Assembly (NCBI GenBank): GCA_036268355.1
Contig: DATAUG010000049.1
Coordinates: forward strand, 1-7,420
Source: DASQPJ01 sp036268355
GTDB taxonomy: Bacteria; Actinomycetota; Actinomycetes; Sporichthyales; Sporichthyaceae
DNA: 7,420 bases
Reading direction: 5' to 3'
In this document: one piece after another, positions 1 through 4,904 of the stretch
Numbering within the stretch: position 1 is the stretch's first letter
How the letters are laid out: the number at the start of each line of letters is the position of its first letter
Translations under genes and position numbers: made by a program
The notes under the pieces: generated by a model
Seen by the model: the letters and a program-made list of their open reading frames with translations, nothing else
What the model was told of the DNA's origin: nothing
Databases searched by the model: none

Positions 1-46
1 ACCGATGCAGCCGACGGATCTCCGCCCAGTCCTCCACGCTCAACAC
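1..46 (-). CDS. istA: IS21-family transposase IstA, N-terminal end only (partial)
   Basis: Only the first 15 codons are in the window; the gene runs off the left edge on the minus strand. Read from a GTG at 46, the peptide is VLSVEDWAEIRRLHR, which matches the usual opening of actinobacterial IstA proteins (MLSVEDWAEIRRLH...), just before their helix-turn-helix. A GGGAGGA ribosome binding site sits at 60-54, about 7 bases before the GTG. A TTG at 43 is a possible alternative start. IstA is the DDE transposase of IS21 elements and works with the ATPase IstB, which would lie outside the window. The family call is from recognition of the N-terminal peptide plus the repeats next to it; completeness cannot be judged. 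Confidence 0.72.
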   Translation of the reverse strand, partial: MLSVEDWAEIRRLHR

Positions 47-89
47 CCCTTCGTCCTCCCGGCTCGAGTGGAGCCAGGCTCGAAGGCAG

Positions 90-135
90 GGGGTCAATTT
101 CCGGGCGGCGACTCGGGGTCATTTTTCAGGCGGCG
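90..135. repeat. Two 21-bp direct repeats at the IS21 end
   Basis: Copies at 90-110 and 115-135 share the form GGGGTCA-N7-GGCGGCG. They match at 18 of 21 positions and lie 25 bases apart start to start. IS21-type elements carry several such repeats at each terminus as transposase binding sites, so these are probably IstA binding sites. Confidence 0.6.
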
Positions 136-309
136 CGGACACGATCCTTGGTCCAACTTCACCGCGCATACACCAGGAGGCGCCACGACGAGCCCGAACC
201 ACGACACAAATGCGCCACGGACTCCTCCGCCGTGGGCAGCAAGACCAGGACCGACAAGGATCAGCCCCCGACCCGAAGCTGCAGGTCAGGGGCCGAATTA
301 CCGATCCGG

Positions 310-386
310 TGGCAGGTCCAGGATTCGAACCTGGGTAGCTTGCGCGACGGATTTACAGAAGGCTCCCACGCACCCGCTCACCTGCT
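310..386 (-). tRNA. Degenerate tRNA-Tyr-like gene (anticodon GTA), probable pseudo-tRNA
   Basis: Read on the minus strand, the 3' half is a convincing tRNA. It has a perfect 5-bp T stem with loop TTCGAAT, a 3' acceptor strand ACCTGCC followed by ACC, and an anticodon loop CTGTAAA with GTA at 356-354, diagnostic of tRNA-Tyr. A 5' acceptor strand GCAGGT (385-380) pairs with the 3' strand over six bases. The rest is defective. The 5' strand of the D stem is missing although the D-loop-like GAGCGG and GGGAGC pieces remain. The anticodon stem (GCCTT against TCCGT) hardly pairs. The total of 77 nt is short for a class II tRNA-Tyr (about 85). No complete CCA is encoded. It lies about 175 bp inside the flank of an IS21 end. 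A decayed tRNA or a relic of an integration site fits best. Confidence 0.55.
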
Positions 387-762
387 GATTTCCATTTCCG
401 CAACGGTTTTCGACGCGAATAGGGCGCGGATAGTCGTTGACCCTCATCGCTCCTCGGAGCCAACTGGACCCGGAGACGAACGTCCCGACCAGCGTCGCCC
501 CAGCGCTTGGCGCAGTCATAGTCCCGGCTTGTCTCCTTCCCCGCTGTCCAGGATGAGCATCGCTTGCTCCACGCATCTGCTGCTCGGGGTGCTGCGCCAC
601 CGCGACGTGTAGCGGCGCCAGTCGCTGAGTCAGGCCGTTGCGACTTGGTTCTTCAAGTCACCTCTGCCGTATCGGGGGTCCGTCCACGGCGTTGACATTC
701 GCCGCGACAAACCCGCAGGTCAGCCCCCTGACCGATCGCTCAAGGCCGAACAGTGAGCCAAC
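387..762. other. Gene-poor gap between tRNA relic and small ORF
   Basis: I see no gene with both a ribosome binding site and family-like protein sequence here. The open frames on both strands (for example 298-600 minus) give low-complexity, Arg/Gly/Pro-rich peptides typical of chance reading in GC-rich DNA. The only structure noted is a small perfect inverted repeat at 718-733. Confidence 0.5.
718..733 (-). promoter_or_regulatory. Short perfect stem-loop downstream of the 14-codon ORF
   Basis: GGTCAG (718-723) pairs perfectly with CTGACC (728-733) around a 4-base loop. On the minus strand it lies 30 bases after the stop of the small ORF at 763-807 and is followed by a weakly T-rich stretch. 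It could act as a terminator or attenuator for that transcript. A 6-bp stem this short can also arise by chance. Confidence 0.25.
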
Positions 763-807
763 TCAGGTCCCAATGAAGTTATCCGGATCGATGCACGCGA
801 TGTTCAT
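763..807 (-). CDS. 14-codon small ORF with strong ribosome binding site (leader peptide or truncated gene)
   Basis: An ATG at 807 on the minus strand is preceded by GAGGAGG with a 5-6-base spacer, one of the best ribosome binding sites in the window. The frame reads MNIACIDPDNFIGT and ends in TGA at 765-763. I do not recognise the peptide. It has no run of one amino acid that would mark a classic attenuator leader. A stem-loop lies 30 bases after its stop, and it is divergent from the SRPBCC gene at 971. It may be a leader peptide, the stump of a gene truncated by rearrangement, or chance. Confidence 0.3.
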   Translation of the reverse strand: MNIACIDPDNFIGT

Positions 808-844
808 GTAGACCTCCTCGTGTACGCGAACAACTGATGAGCGA

Positions 845-884
845 CCGCTGCCTGCGTTTGCAGCAGGCAAACGATTGCAAGCGG
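845..884. promoter_or_regulatory. Nested inverted repeats between divergent ORFs
   Basis: CGTTTGC (855-861) pairs with GCAAACG (867-873) over a 5-base loop. The overlapping GCCTGC (850-855) pairs with GCAGGC (863-868), so the two stems exclude each other. An outer CCGCT (845-849) pairs with AGCGG (880-884). The position between the minus-strand 14-codon ORF and the plus-strand SRPBCC gene suits a repressor operator or a switchable RNA hairpin. No regulator gene is visible nearby. Confidence 0.35.
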
Positions 885-907
885 CAGTTCGGCCGCCCAC
901 CGCGTGC

Positions 908-932
908 GATTGTCCGATGGGCACTCGGGTAG
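908..932 (+). promoter_or_regulatory. Possible sigma-B-like promoter for the SRPBCC gene
   Basis: GATT (908-911), a 15-base spacer and GGGTAG (927-932) resemble the actinobacterial general-stress promoter form GTTT-N14-16-GGGTA with one mismatch in the -35. It lies about 40 bases before the start codon. The KGG stress gene has a similar pair with the same 15-base spacing. The motif is short and degenerate, so this is suggestive only. Confidence 0.3.
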
Positions 933-970
933 CGACCCAGCAGAAGAATCCGCGAACGAAGGAGGGCGTC

Positions 971-1438
971 ATGGCGTCAGTGACCGAATCGGTCGATGTG
1001 GAAGTACCGGTCTCGACCGCGTACAACCAGTGGACCCAGTTCGAGTCGTTCCCCCAGTTCATGGCGGGGGTCGACTCCGTTACACAGCTCGAAGATGACC
1101 ATCTGAAGTGGAAGGTGACGGTAGGAGGAGTGAGTCGGGAGTTTGACACCCGGATCACCGAGCAGCATCCGGACGAGCGGGTCGCTTGGAGGAGCACCGA
1201 TGGGACGAGCCATGCCGGGGTGATCACCTTTCACCGTCTGGCCGACGGCAAGAGTCGCGTGACGGCGCAGATCGACTGGACGCCCGACGGACTGGCCGAG
1301 AAGGCCGGGGCATTGGTGGGCGTCGACGATCATCAGGTGAAGGCAGATTTGGCACGGTTCAAGGATTTCGTCGAATCTCGCGGGTCGGAAACGGGGCGCT
1401 GGCGCGGGGACGTCGACCAGGCCGACGCGCGCCCTTGA
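971..1438 (+). CDS. SRPBCC-family (polyketide cyclase/dehydrase-like) protein
   Basis: 155 aa starting at the ATG at 971, where AAGGAGG (959-965) sits at the right distance. The open frame extends upstream to 875, but nothing there looks coding. The N-terminus (VTESVDVEVPVSTAYNQWTQ, residues 4-23) followed by FESFPQFM is the first strand and helix of the START/SRPBCC helix-grip fold. The repeated beta-strand pattern runs through VTAQIDW, and a C-terminal helix ends in DLARFKDFVESRGSETGRWRG, typical of a common actinobacterial group annotated as cyclase or SRPBCC protein. Such proteins have a hydrophobic cavity and bind lipid-like or polyketide ligands. No catalytic activity can be assigned, and there is no polyketide synthase nearby. 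There is no signal peptide, so it is probably cytoplasmic. It appears monocistronic, ended by the large hairpin at 1513-1579. Its grouping with a KGG stress gene suggests a stress role, which is inference. Confidence 0.9.
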   Translation: MASVTESVDVEVPVSTAYNQWTQFESFPQFMAGVDSVTQLEDDHLKWKVTVGGVSREFDTRITEQHPDERVAWRSTDGTSHAGVITFHRLADGKSRVTAQIDWTPDGLAEKAGALVGVDDHQVKADLARFKDFVESRGSETGRWRGDVDQADARP

Positions 1439-1512
1439 TCCCGCAGGCGCCGATTGCTGCTGGCCCCGGATTCGGGGGAGCCGGGAAGCGCGGTGACGGT
1501 CGGGTACACCGT

Positions 1513-1579
1513 GTGAGACATCCGATACAGCCCAGCCCAGTCCCGCCCGGGCGGGCCTGGGCTGTATCGGAGTGCTCAC
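1513..1579. terminator. Very long inverted repeat / bidirectional terminator-like hairpin
   Basis: A perfect 15-bp stem (1521-1535 with 1557-1571, core CCGATACAGCCCAG) is extended outward, past a 3+3 internal loop, by GTGAG (1513-1517) with CTCAC (1575-1579). Inside, a perfect 14-bp GC palindrome lies at 1542-1555. There is no T tract on either side, so a classic intrinsic terminator is not certain. Its place 75 bases after the SRPBCC stop makes a terminator or RNA-stabilising hairpin the simplest reading. A protein-binding palindrome or mobile-element relic is the alternative. Confidence 0.6.
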
Positions 1580-1754
1580 GAAACCCATATCCGGCGCCGA
1601 CACCTCAGCGCATGACCCGCATTCCACTGGCAGCATCTTTCCTATTTTCTGCTTCCGGAGGTATGGCGGTGGCAGTCAGTTTGGATGACACCTACTTTGG
1701 GGAGCGGCATTGCACCAGGTGGCCTGGCGCGTGGCGCGCACATGGGACCGGTGA

Positions 1755-1850
1755 CAACGTCGAGCGGTTCCCGGTCGCACTGATCCGCGAACGGTGTCGG
1801 TGCTGGCCTCCGTGCATCCGTCCGCGATCCTGCAGGCGGAGCATATCTGA
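1755..1850 (+). pseudogene. Possible relic of a uracil-DNA glycosylase C-terminus
   Basis: Between an in-frame stop at 1752-1754 and a TGA at 1848-1850 the frame reads GRTDPRTVSVLASVHPSAIL followed by QAEHI. The VLASVHPSAIL segment fits the C-terminal conserved motif (HPSxxxR type) of family 4/5/UdgX uracil-DNA glycosylases, where it is often followed by arginine; here glutamine stands in that area. No start codon with a ribosome binding site and no upstream glycosylase motif are present, so if real this is only a fragment. The match is short and made by eye. Confidence 0.35.
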
Positions 1851-1893
1851 CGACCCACCAAAAATTCCGATCGGGATGGCCGCGTCCAATCTG

Positions 1894-1918
1894 GTTTCCG
1901 GACGCGAGTCGGAGGTAA
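1894..1918 (+). promoter_or_regulatory. Possible sigma-B-like promoter for the KGG stress gene
   Basis: GTTT (1894-1897), a 15-base spacer and AGGTAA (1913-1918) approximate the general-stress consensus GTTT-N14-16-GGGTA. It lies about 60 bases upstream of the start codon. KGG proteins are general-stress genes in several bacteria, which fits. The -10 has one mismatch to GGGTA, so confidence is limited. Confidence 0.35.
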
Positions 1919-1979
1919 CCGAAAATGCAAAGGTATTTCTCGACGGGAATCACCGCTGATAAAGAAAGGAATTTCTGTG

Positions 1980-2177
1980 ATGGCGAACGAGAATCGTGGA
2001 TTTGCCGGGATGGACGCCGAGGAGCAGCGCCGGATCGCAAGTGAGGGCGGCAAGGCCAGCGGCGGAAATTTCGCAAAGGACCCCCAGCGCGCGAGTGAGG
2101 CAGGCCGGAAGGGCGCGCAGGAGCAGCCGACCGAGGCCAAGGCCGAAGGTGGCCGGCACAGTCACCAGAACCGCTGA
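1980..2177 (+). CDS. KGG-repeat general stress protein (GsiB/Con-10-like)
   Basis: 65 aa, very hydrophilic and rich in Gly, Ala, Glu and Lys/Arg. It carries two copies of the KGG stress motif: IASEGGKASGGNFAKDP (about residues 19-35) and ASEAGRKGA (about 38-46), preceded by GFAGMDAEEQRR. This is the pattern of the stress-induced KGG family that includes Bacillus GsiB and fungal Con-10, thought to be disordered, hydration-protective proteins. The ATG at 1980 is preferred; a GTG at 1977 is directly adjacent in frame. AAAGGA (1965-1970) supplies the ribosome binding site about 9 bases upstream. It seems to be a single-gene unit with a candidate stress promoter at 1894-1918 and a strong terminator just after the stop. 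Confidence 0.92.
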   Translation: MANENRGFAGMDAEEQRRIASEGGKASGGNFAKDPQRASEAGRKGAQEQPTEAKAEGGRHSHQNR

Positions 2178-2188
2178 GGCTCTCCTCA

Positions 2189-2227
2189 CGTCGGGCCCGT
2201 CCTTCGGGGTGGACCCCGACGGATTTT
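2189..2227 (+). terminator. Rho-independent terminator after the KGG gene
   Basis: CGTCGGG (2189-2195) pairs with CCCGACG (2215-2221) and GTCC (2199-2202) with GGAC (2211-2214). The left arm has a 3-base bulge, and a UUCG-containing apical loop lies between the arms. The stem is followed at once by TTTT (2224-2227). It starts 12 bases after the stop codon. Confidence 0.75.
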
Positions 2228-2719
2228 CTGTTCAGCAGGACGGTCGGACCGCATTCAGACGACGGACTGCAAGCAGGCCTTCGTCAAGTCTGATGGCCGG
2301 CACGATTGCGGTCGCCGTCGCGAGCCAAGTGCCGTGGCCGGATCACTCTCGCCGGGACTCGGTGACGACCCGTGCCAATCACTTTTTTAGTCGGACCTGC
2401 TTCCTGATCGCCTGGGTCGGGAGCGGTCGAAGGCTCGACGGCAACATCCTGCCATCGGCGGCGGCGGCGCGCCCGCCGGCCGGCCCGGGCGCCGGACAGC
2501 CGTGAGAGTCGGCAGTTGTTGATGGCAGGTACGCGGACCATTGCCGGCCCGCGACCGCCGCCACCCCAGGCACCACCGGTTTCGCCGCCGGGCCCGGTCG
2601 AACACCTCTCGGCCGTCCCGGCGGTTCCGGGACCGAACGGCACGCCTCCGCCAACCTCCGCCGTCCGGTCTTTCGGCCTGGCATCGGCAAGGGTTTGCCA
2701 AATCGGGTGAGACCCCGGT
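2228..2719. other. Gene-poor GC-rich gap
   Basis: About 490 bases without a supportable gene. Open frames occur on both strands (for example 2284-3123 minus and 2516-2710 plus), but their peptides are Pro/Arg/Gly-rich, lack family motifs, and the longest overlaps the well-supported gene at 2824. A T-rich run at 2383-2388 has no convincing hairpin in front of it. Confidence 0.5.
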
Positions 2720-2759
2720 CGACGCGCCGGGCCGCCCCTGCAAGGGGCGCGGCGCGTCG
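2720..2759. promoter_or_regulatory. Strong GC-rich hairpin in the leader of the 159-aa gene
   Basis: CGACGCGCC (2720-2728) pairs with GGCGCGTCG (2751-2759), and an inner CGCCCCT (2733-2739) with AGGGGCG (2743-2749) over a 3-base loop, separated by a small asymmetric internal loop. It lies 65 bases before the start codon at 2824 and has no T tract. Transcription from further upstream would place it in the 5' leader; otherwise it may end upstream transcription. Confidence 0.45.
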
Positions 2760-2823
2760 TGGTTGCGGGACGTCGCAGGGGGCAGGTTGGAGGTATCGAG
2801 GGGCGATTCGGAGGCACGTACAA

Positions 2824-3303
2824 ATGGCGGTCACCAAGGGCTTGGACCTCTACCTGAAGGATCATCTGGCCGGTGCGACCGGCGGCAGTGAACTCGCGGC
2901 CAAGCTGTGCGCTGACCACCCCGACGGGCCGCTGGGAGCGTTCCTCGCGGAGTTGTCCCGGGACATCGACCAGGACAAGGAAACGCTCCAGGTGTTGATG
3001 CACTCGTTGGGCGTGGAACCGGGCGCAATCAAGCAGGCCGGGGCGTGGCTGGGGGAGAAGGTGAGTCGCCTGAAACTGACCGACGCGTTCACCGGCAGCC
3101 CCGAGTTGAAACGCCTCCTGCAATTCGAGATGTTGGCCCTCGGGATCGAGGGCAAGGGCGAGTTGTGGCGTTCCCTGACCGCCGTGGCGAAATCAGCGCT
3201 GGTGATCGACGCGGACCTCGAGGCCTTGACCCGCCGGGCCGAAAACCAACGTGCCGGTCTGGAGGCACATCGACTCGAGGCCGCCCGCGCGGCTCTCGTC
3301 TGA
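2824..3303 (+). CDS. Conserved helical protein of unknown function (possible ferritin-like/four-helix type)
   Basis: 159 aa from the ATG at 2824, placed 9 bases after GGAGG (2810-2814). The frame opens further upstream at 2695, but that part is Arg/Gly-rich and unlike protein. The sequence is almost wholly alpha-helical: LDLYLKDHLAGATGGSELAA (residues 7-26), PLGAFLAELSRDIDQDKETL, then WLGEKVSRLKL, LLQFEMLALGIEGKGELWRS, and a last helix rich in Ala, Glu and Arg. I recall similar actinobacterial hypothetical proteins of this size with the D-H-L-A-G start and the E-Q/G-K-E-L-W-R motif. Acidic and His residues spaced along the helices suggest a ferritin-like bundle, but no clear EXXH metal pair is seen, so function stays open. 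It is soluble, with no signal peptide. Its C-terminus is duplicated just after the stop. Confidence 0.82.
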   Translation: MAVTKGLDLYLKDHLAGATGGSELAAKLCADHPDGPLGAFLAELSRDIDQDKETLQVLMHSLGVEPGAIKQAGAWLGEKVSRLKLTDAFTGSPELKRLLQFEMLALGIEGKGELWRSLTAVAKSALVIDADLEALTRRAENQRAGLEAHRLEAARAALV

Positions 3304-3332
3304 TCGACGCTGCCCGCGCGGCTCTGGTCTGA
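3269..3332 (+). repeat. Imperfect tandem duplication of the 3' end of the 159-aa gene
   Basis: Copy one (3269-3302) and copy two (3303-3332) both begin ATCGAC and share GCCCGCGCGGCTCT-GTCTG with few changes; copy one has five extra bases (TCGAG). The conserved parts are offset by 29 bases, so the second copy is in another frame. Both copies read AARAALV followed by TGA in their own frames. Confidence 0.7.
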
Positions 3333-3696
3333 GCCCCGGGCCCCGGACGCCGCCGCCGGAGTGCCGGCCGATCGGGACGCCCACAAGCATGAGCGCAACC
3401 ACGCCGATTCGGCGGAGGTACCGGGCATGAGTGGCGCCCGTCACATAGCCGTGTCCTGCCCGGTCGAGCCCGACTGGCGGTTGCCGTCATTCTCACTCCG
3501 ACATTCGCAACCGATGGTCCCTTATCTTCTTCCGGCATGAATTTCTCTGGGTGATCGGCTCTCGGAGAGGTGCTACCCCTGGATCGGTTCGCCACCCGCT
3601 CACCACGGCGCCGGCCGGGACCCGTTCGGGAATTCTCGGTCCGGTCAGACGGCCCGCCGGCGGTTCGGTGTCGGCCGGGCAGGGAATGCTGTTCGG
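3333..3696. other. Gap before the ligase gene with one weak small ORF
   Basis: No clear gene. The best candidate is a 37-aa ORF at 3427-3540 (plus, MSGARHIAVSCPVEPDWR...), with GGAGG (3414-3418) eight bases upstream. It is in the same frame as the gene at 2824, and the frame is open right back to that gene's stop at 3303. The peptide is not recognised and it may be chance. A 13-codon ORF at 3389-3430 overlaps its ATG. No terminator with a T tract was found after 3303. Confidence 0.3.
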
Positions 3697-4689
3697 ATGG
3701 ACCCCAGCTCGTCGTGCAGCCGGCCTGATCCATCGCAGTTGGCGCCGATGCTGGCCACCGCGGGCAATCTGGCGTTGTTGGGTGATCAGGCTGCGTGGGG
3801 TTTCGAGATGAAGTGGGACGGCGTTCGTGCGCTGGTCCACGTGCATGCGGGTCGGGCGCGGTTGGTCTCGAGAAACGCCGTGGACATGAGTCGGTCCTAC
3901 CCGGAGATCACCGCGGTGGCCGGAGCCCTGGCGGGTCGCTGCGCGGTGCTCGACGGGGAGATCGTGGCCCTGGACGCCGCCGGCCGGCCCAGTTTCGCCC
4001 GGCTGCAGAAGCGGATGCACATCGCCGAGGTCCGGAACGCGACCCGGCTGGCGAGCAGTGATCCGGCGGTGTTACTGGCCTTCGACCTGTTGCACCTGGA
4101 CAGTCAGTCGTTGCTGCAACAGCCCTGGACGCTGCGCCGGGAACGACTGGAGTCGCTGGAGTTGGCCGGCCCCGCCTGGCAGACACCGGCGGTATTCCTC
4201 GGCACCGGCACCGAGGCGGTGGCCGTCAGTAAGGAACAAAGCCTCGAAGGTGTGGTCGCGAAACGATTGGGCTCGGTCTACACCCCGGGCCGCCGCTGCC
4301 CGGACTGGGTGAAGATCAAGAACGTTCGCACCCAGGAAGTCGTGATCGGCGGCTGGACACCCGGGCGCGGTCGGCGCGTCGGGATGATCGGTGCCTTGTT
4401 GCTCGGCCTGCCCGGCCCGACGGGGATGATCTATGCGGGCAAGGTCGGGACAGGTTTCACCGATGCGATGCTGCGCGACCTGGCCGGCGAGCTCGGCCCG
4501 CTGGCCACCGCGAGCAGCCCGTTCGACCAGGTGCCCCGGCCCGACGCGCGGGAGGCCCGGTGGGTCAGTCCACTACTGGTCGGCGAGGTGGTGTTCACCG
4601 AATGGACCGGCGACGGGCGGCTGCGCCACCCGACCTGGCGCGGCCTACGCCCGGACAAGTCTCCCGACCAGGTCACCCCGGAGACCTGA
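3697..4689 (+). CDS. ligD: Stand-alone LigD-type ATP-dependent DNA ligase
   Basis: 330 aa, about the length of a bacterial LigD ligase domain alone. It seals nicks by the lysyl-AMP route. Motif I is KWDGVR with nucleophile Lys39. The SRN segment is at 58-60, motif III is LDGEIVAL (85-92), then FDLLHLD (129-135). Motif IV is EGVVAK (184-189) and motif V is WVKIK (204-208). The OB-fold domain follows (VVIGGWTPGRGRR onward) with WVSPLLVGEVVFTEWT, and motif VI is RPDK (318-321). All nucleotidyltransferase residues look intact. The start is uncertain: the ATG at 3697 has only AGGGA 11 bases upstream, and Met18 in the conserved PMLAT segment is an alternative. It precedes a Ku remnant and a LigD phosphoesterase-polymerase, so it very likely supplies the ligase step of end joining. 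It lies 215 bases upstream, so it may not be co-transcribed with them. Confidence 0.93.
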   Translation: MDPSSSCSRPDPSQLAPMLATAGNLALLGDQAAWGFEMKWDGVRALVHVHAGRARLVSRNAVDMSRSYPEITAVAGALAGRCAVLDGEIVALDAAGRPSFARLQKRMHIAEVRNATRLASSDPAVLLAFDLLHLDSQSLLQQPWTLRRERLESLELAGPAWQTPAVFLGTGTEAVAVSKEQSLEGVVAKRLGSVYTPGRRCPDWVKIKNVRTQEVVIGGWTPGRGRRVGMIGALLLGLPGPTGMIYAGKVGTGFTDAMLRDLAGELGPLATASSPFDQVPRPDAREARWVSPLLVGEVVFTEWTGDGRLRHPTWRGLRPDKSPDQVTPET

Positions 4690-4756
4690 GCCGTGCCCGC
4701 GACCTCGACCGCAAAGGCGCCGCCGGCCACCGTCCCCGACTTCGAGCAGGTCACCC

Positions 4757-4855
4757 CAGGAGCTGTACGGGCTGTCTGCGCACGAGTTCACGGCCGCCTG
4801 CAGCCGGTACGAGAAGCAGGCTCGGCTGCGCCGCGATCGCAGCGCACCCAGGTGA
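4757..4855 (+). pseudogene. N-terminal relic of an actinobacterial hypothetical protein (LYGLPxxEFTAAR type)
   Basis: One frame reads QELYGLSAHEFTAACSRYEK and continues QARLRRDRSAPR to a TGA at 4853-4855. It resembles the start of a widespread actinobacterial hypothetical protein that opens LY-LP--EFTAARD--AK-LRA-GDR. No ATG or GTG with a ribosome binding site is in place, and the frame stops after about 32 codons, so only the stump remains. It lies directly between the ligase and the core-deleted Ku gene. The match is from memory and short. The rest of 4690-4904 holds nothing else I can support. Confidence 0.35.
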
Positions 4856-4904
4856 ATGGAGCGGCGAGGCCGGGTAGCCGTTTGAGGGGAAGGGTGGTGG
4901 GGTC

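Larger units (their letters stand above)
1..135 (-). mobile_element. IS21-family insertion sequence, istA-proximal end
   Basis: The start of istA points out of the window. The roughly 80 bases upstream of it carry two copies of a GGGGTCA...GGCGGCG repeat, as expected at the multi-repeat ends of IS21 elements. The exact outer boundary is uncertain. IS21 ends usually finish in CA (TG read inward), and a CA at 127-128 inside the outer repeat is a candidate, but the repeat continues to 135. The flanking target duplication cannot be checked because the other end is missing. Confidence 0.6.

Noticed and set aside
298..600. Minus-strand 100-aa frame ending in VRILDLPPDR
   Set aside because: Its end is a translation of the tRNA-like T arm, a well-known artefact, and the rest has no family features.
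148..612. Long plus-strand open frame over the tRNA relic
   Set aside because: It reads through the tRNA-like sequence, has no ribosome binding site and gives a low-complexity Arg/Pro/Ser peptide.
281..723. Repeated GCAGGTCAG (281-289 and 715-723) as attachment sites
   Set aside because: Nine matching bases in GC-rich DNA are expected by chance and neither copy is at the tRNA 3' end.
763..1227. Minus-strand 154-aa frame opposite the SRPBCC gene
   Set aside because: It is the antisense shadow of the SRPBCC gene; only its last 14 codons, with their own start and ribosome binding site, merit mention.
1663..1959. 98-aa plus-strand ORF (MAVAVSLDDTYF...) with GGAGG before its ATG
   Set aside because: The site is good, but the peptide soon becomes Cys/Arg/Trp-rich with poor third-position GC bias, and another frame over the same bases holds the more protein-like glycosylase-like relic.
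2383..2388. T-rich run as a terminator
   Set aside because: No stable hairpin precedes it on either strand.
2456..2495. GC palindromes (GCCGGCCGGC type) as a regulatory site or CRISPR-like repeat
   Set aside because: They are simple GC-rich runs with no regular spacing; no CRISPR array is present in the window.
2284..3123. 279-aa minus-strand open frame
   Set aside because: It overlaps the well-supported gene at 2824 in antisense and reads as Arg/Gly/Pro-rich chance sequence.
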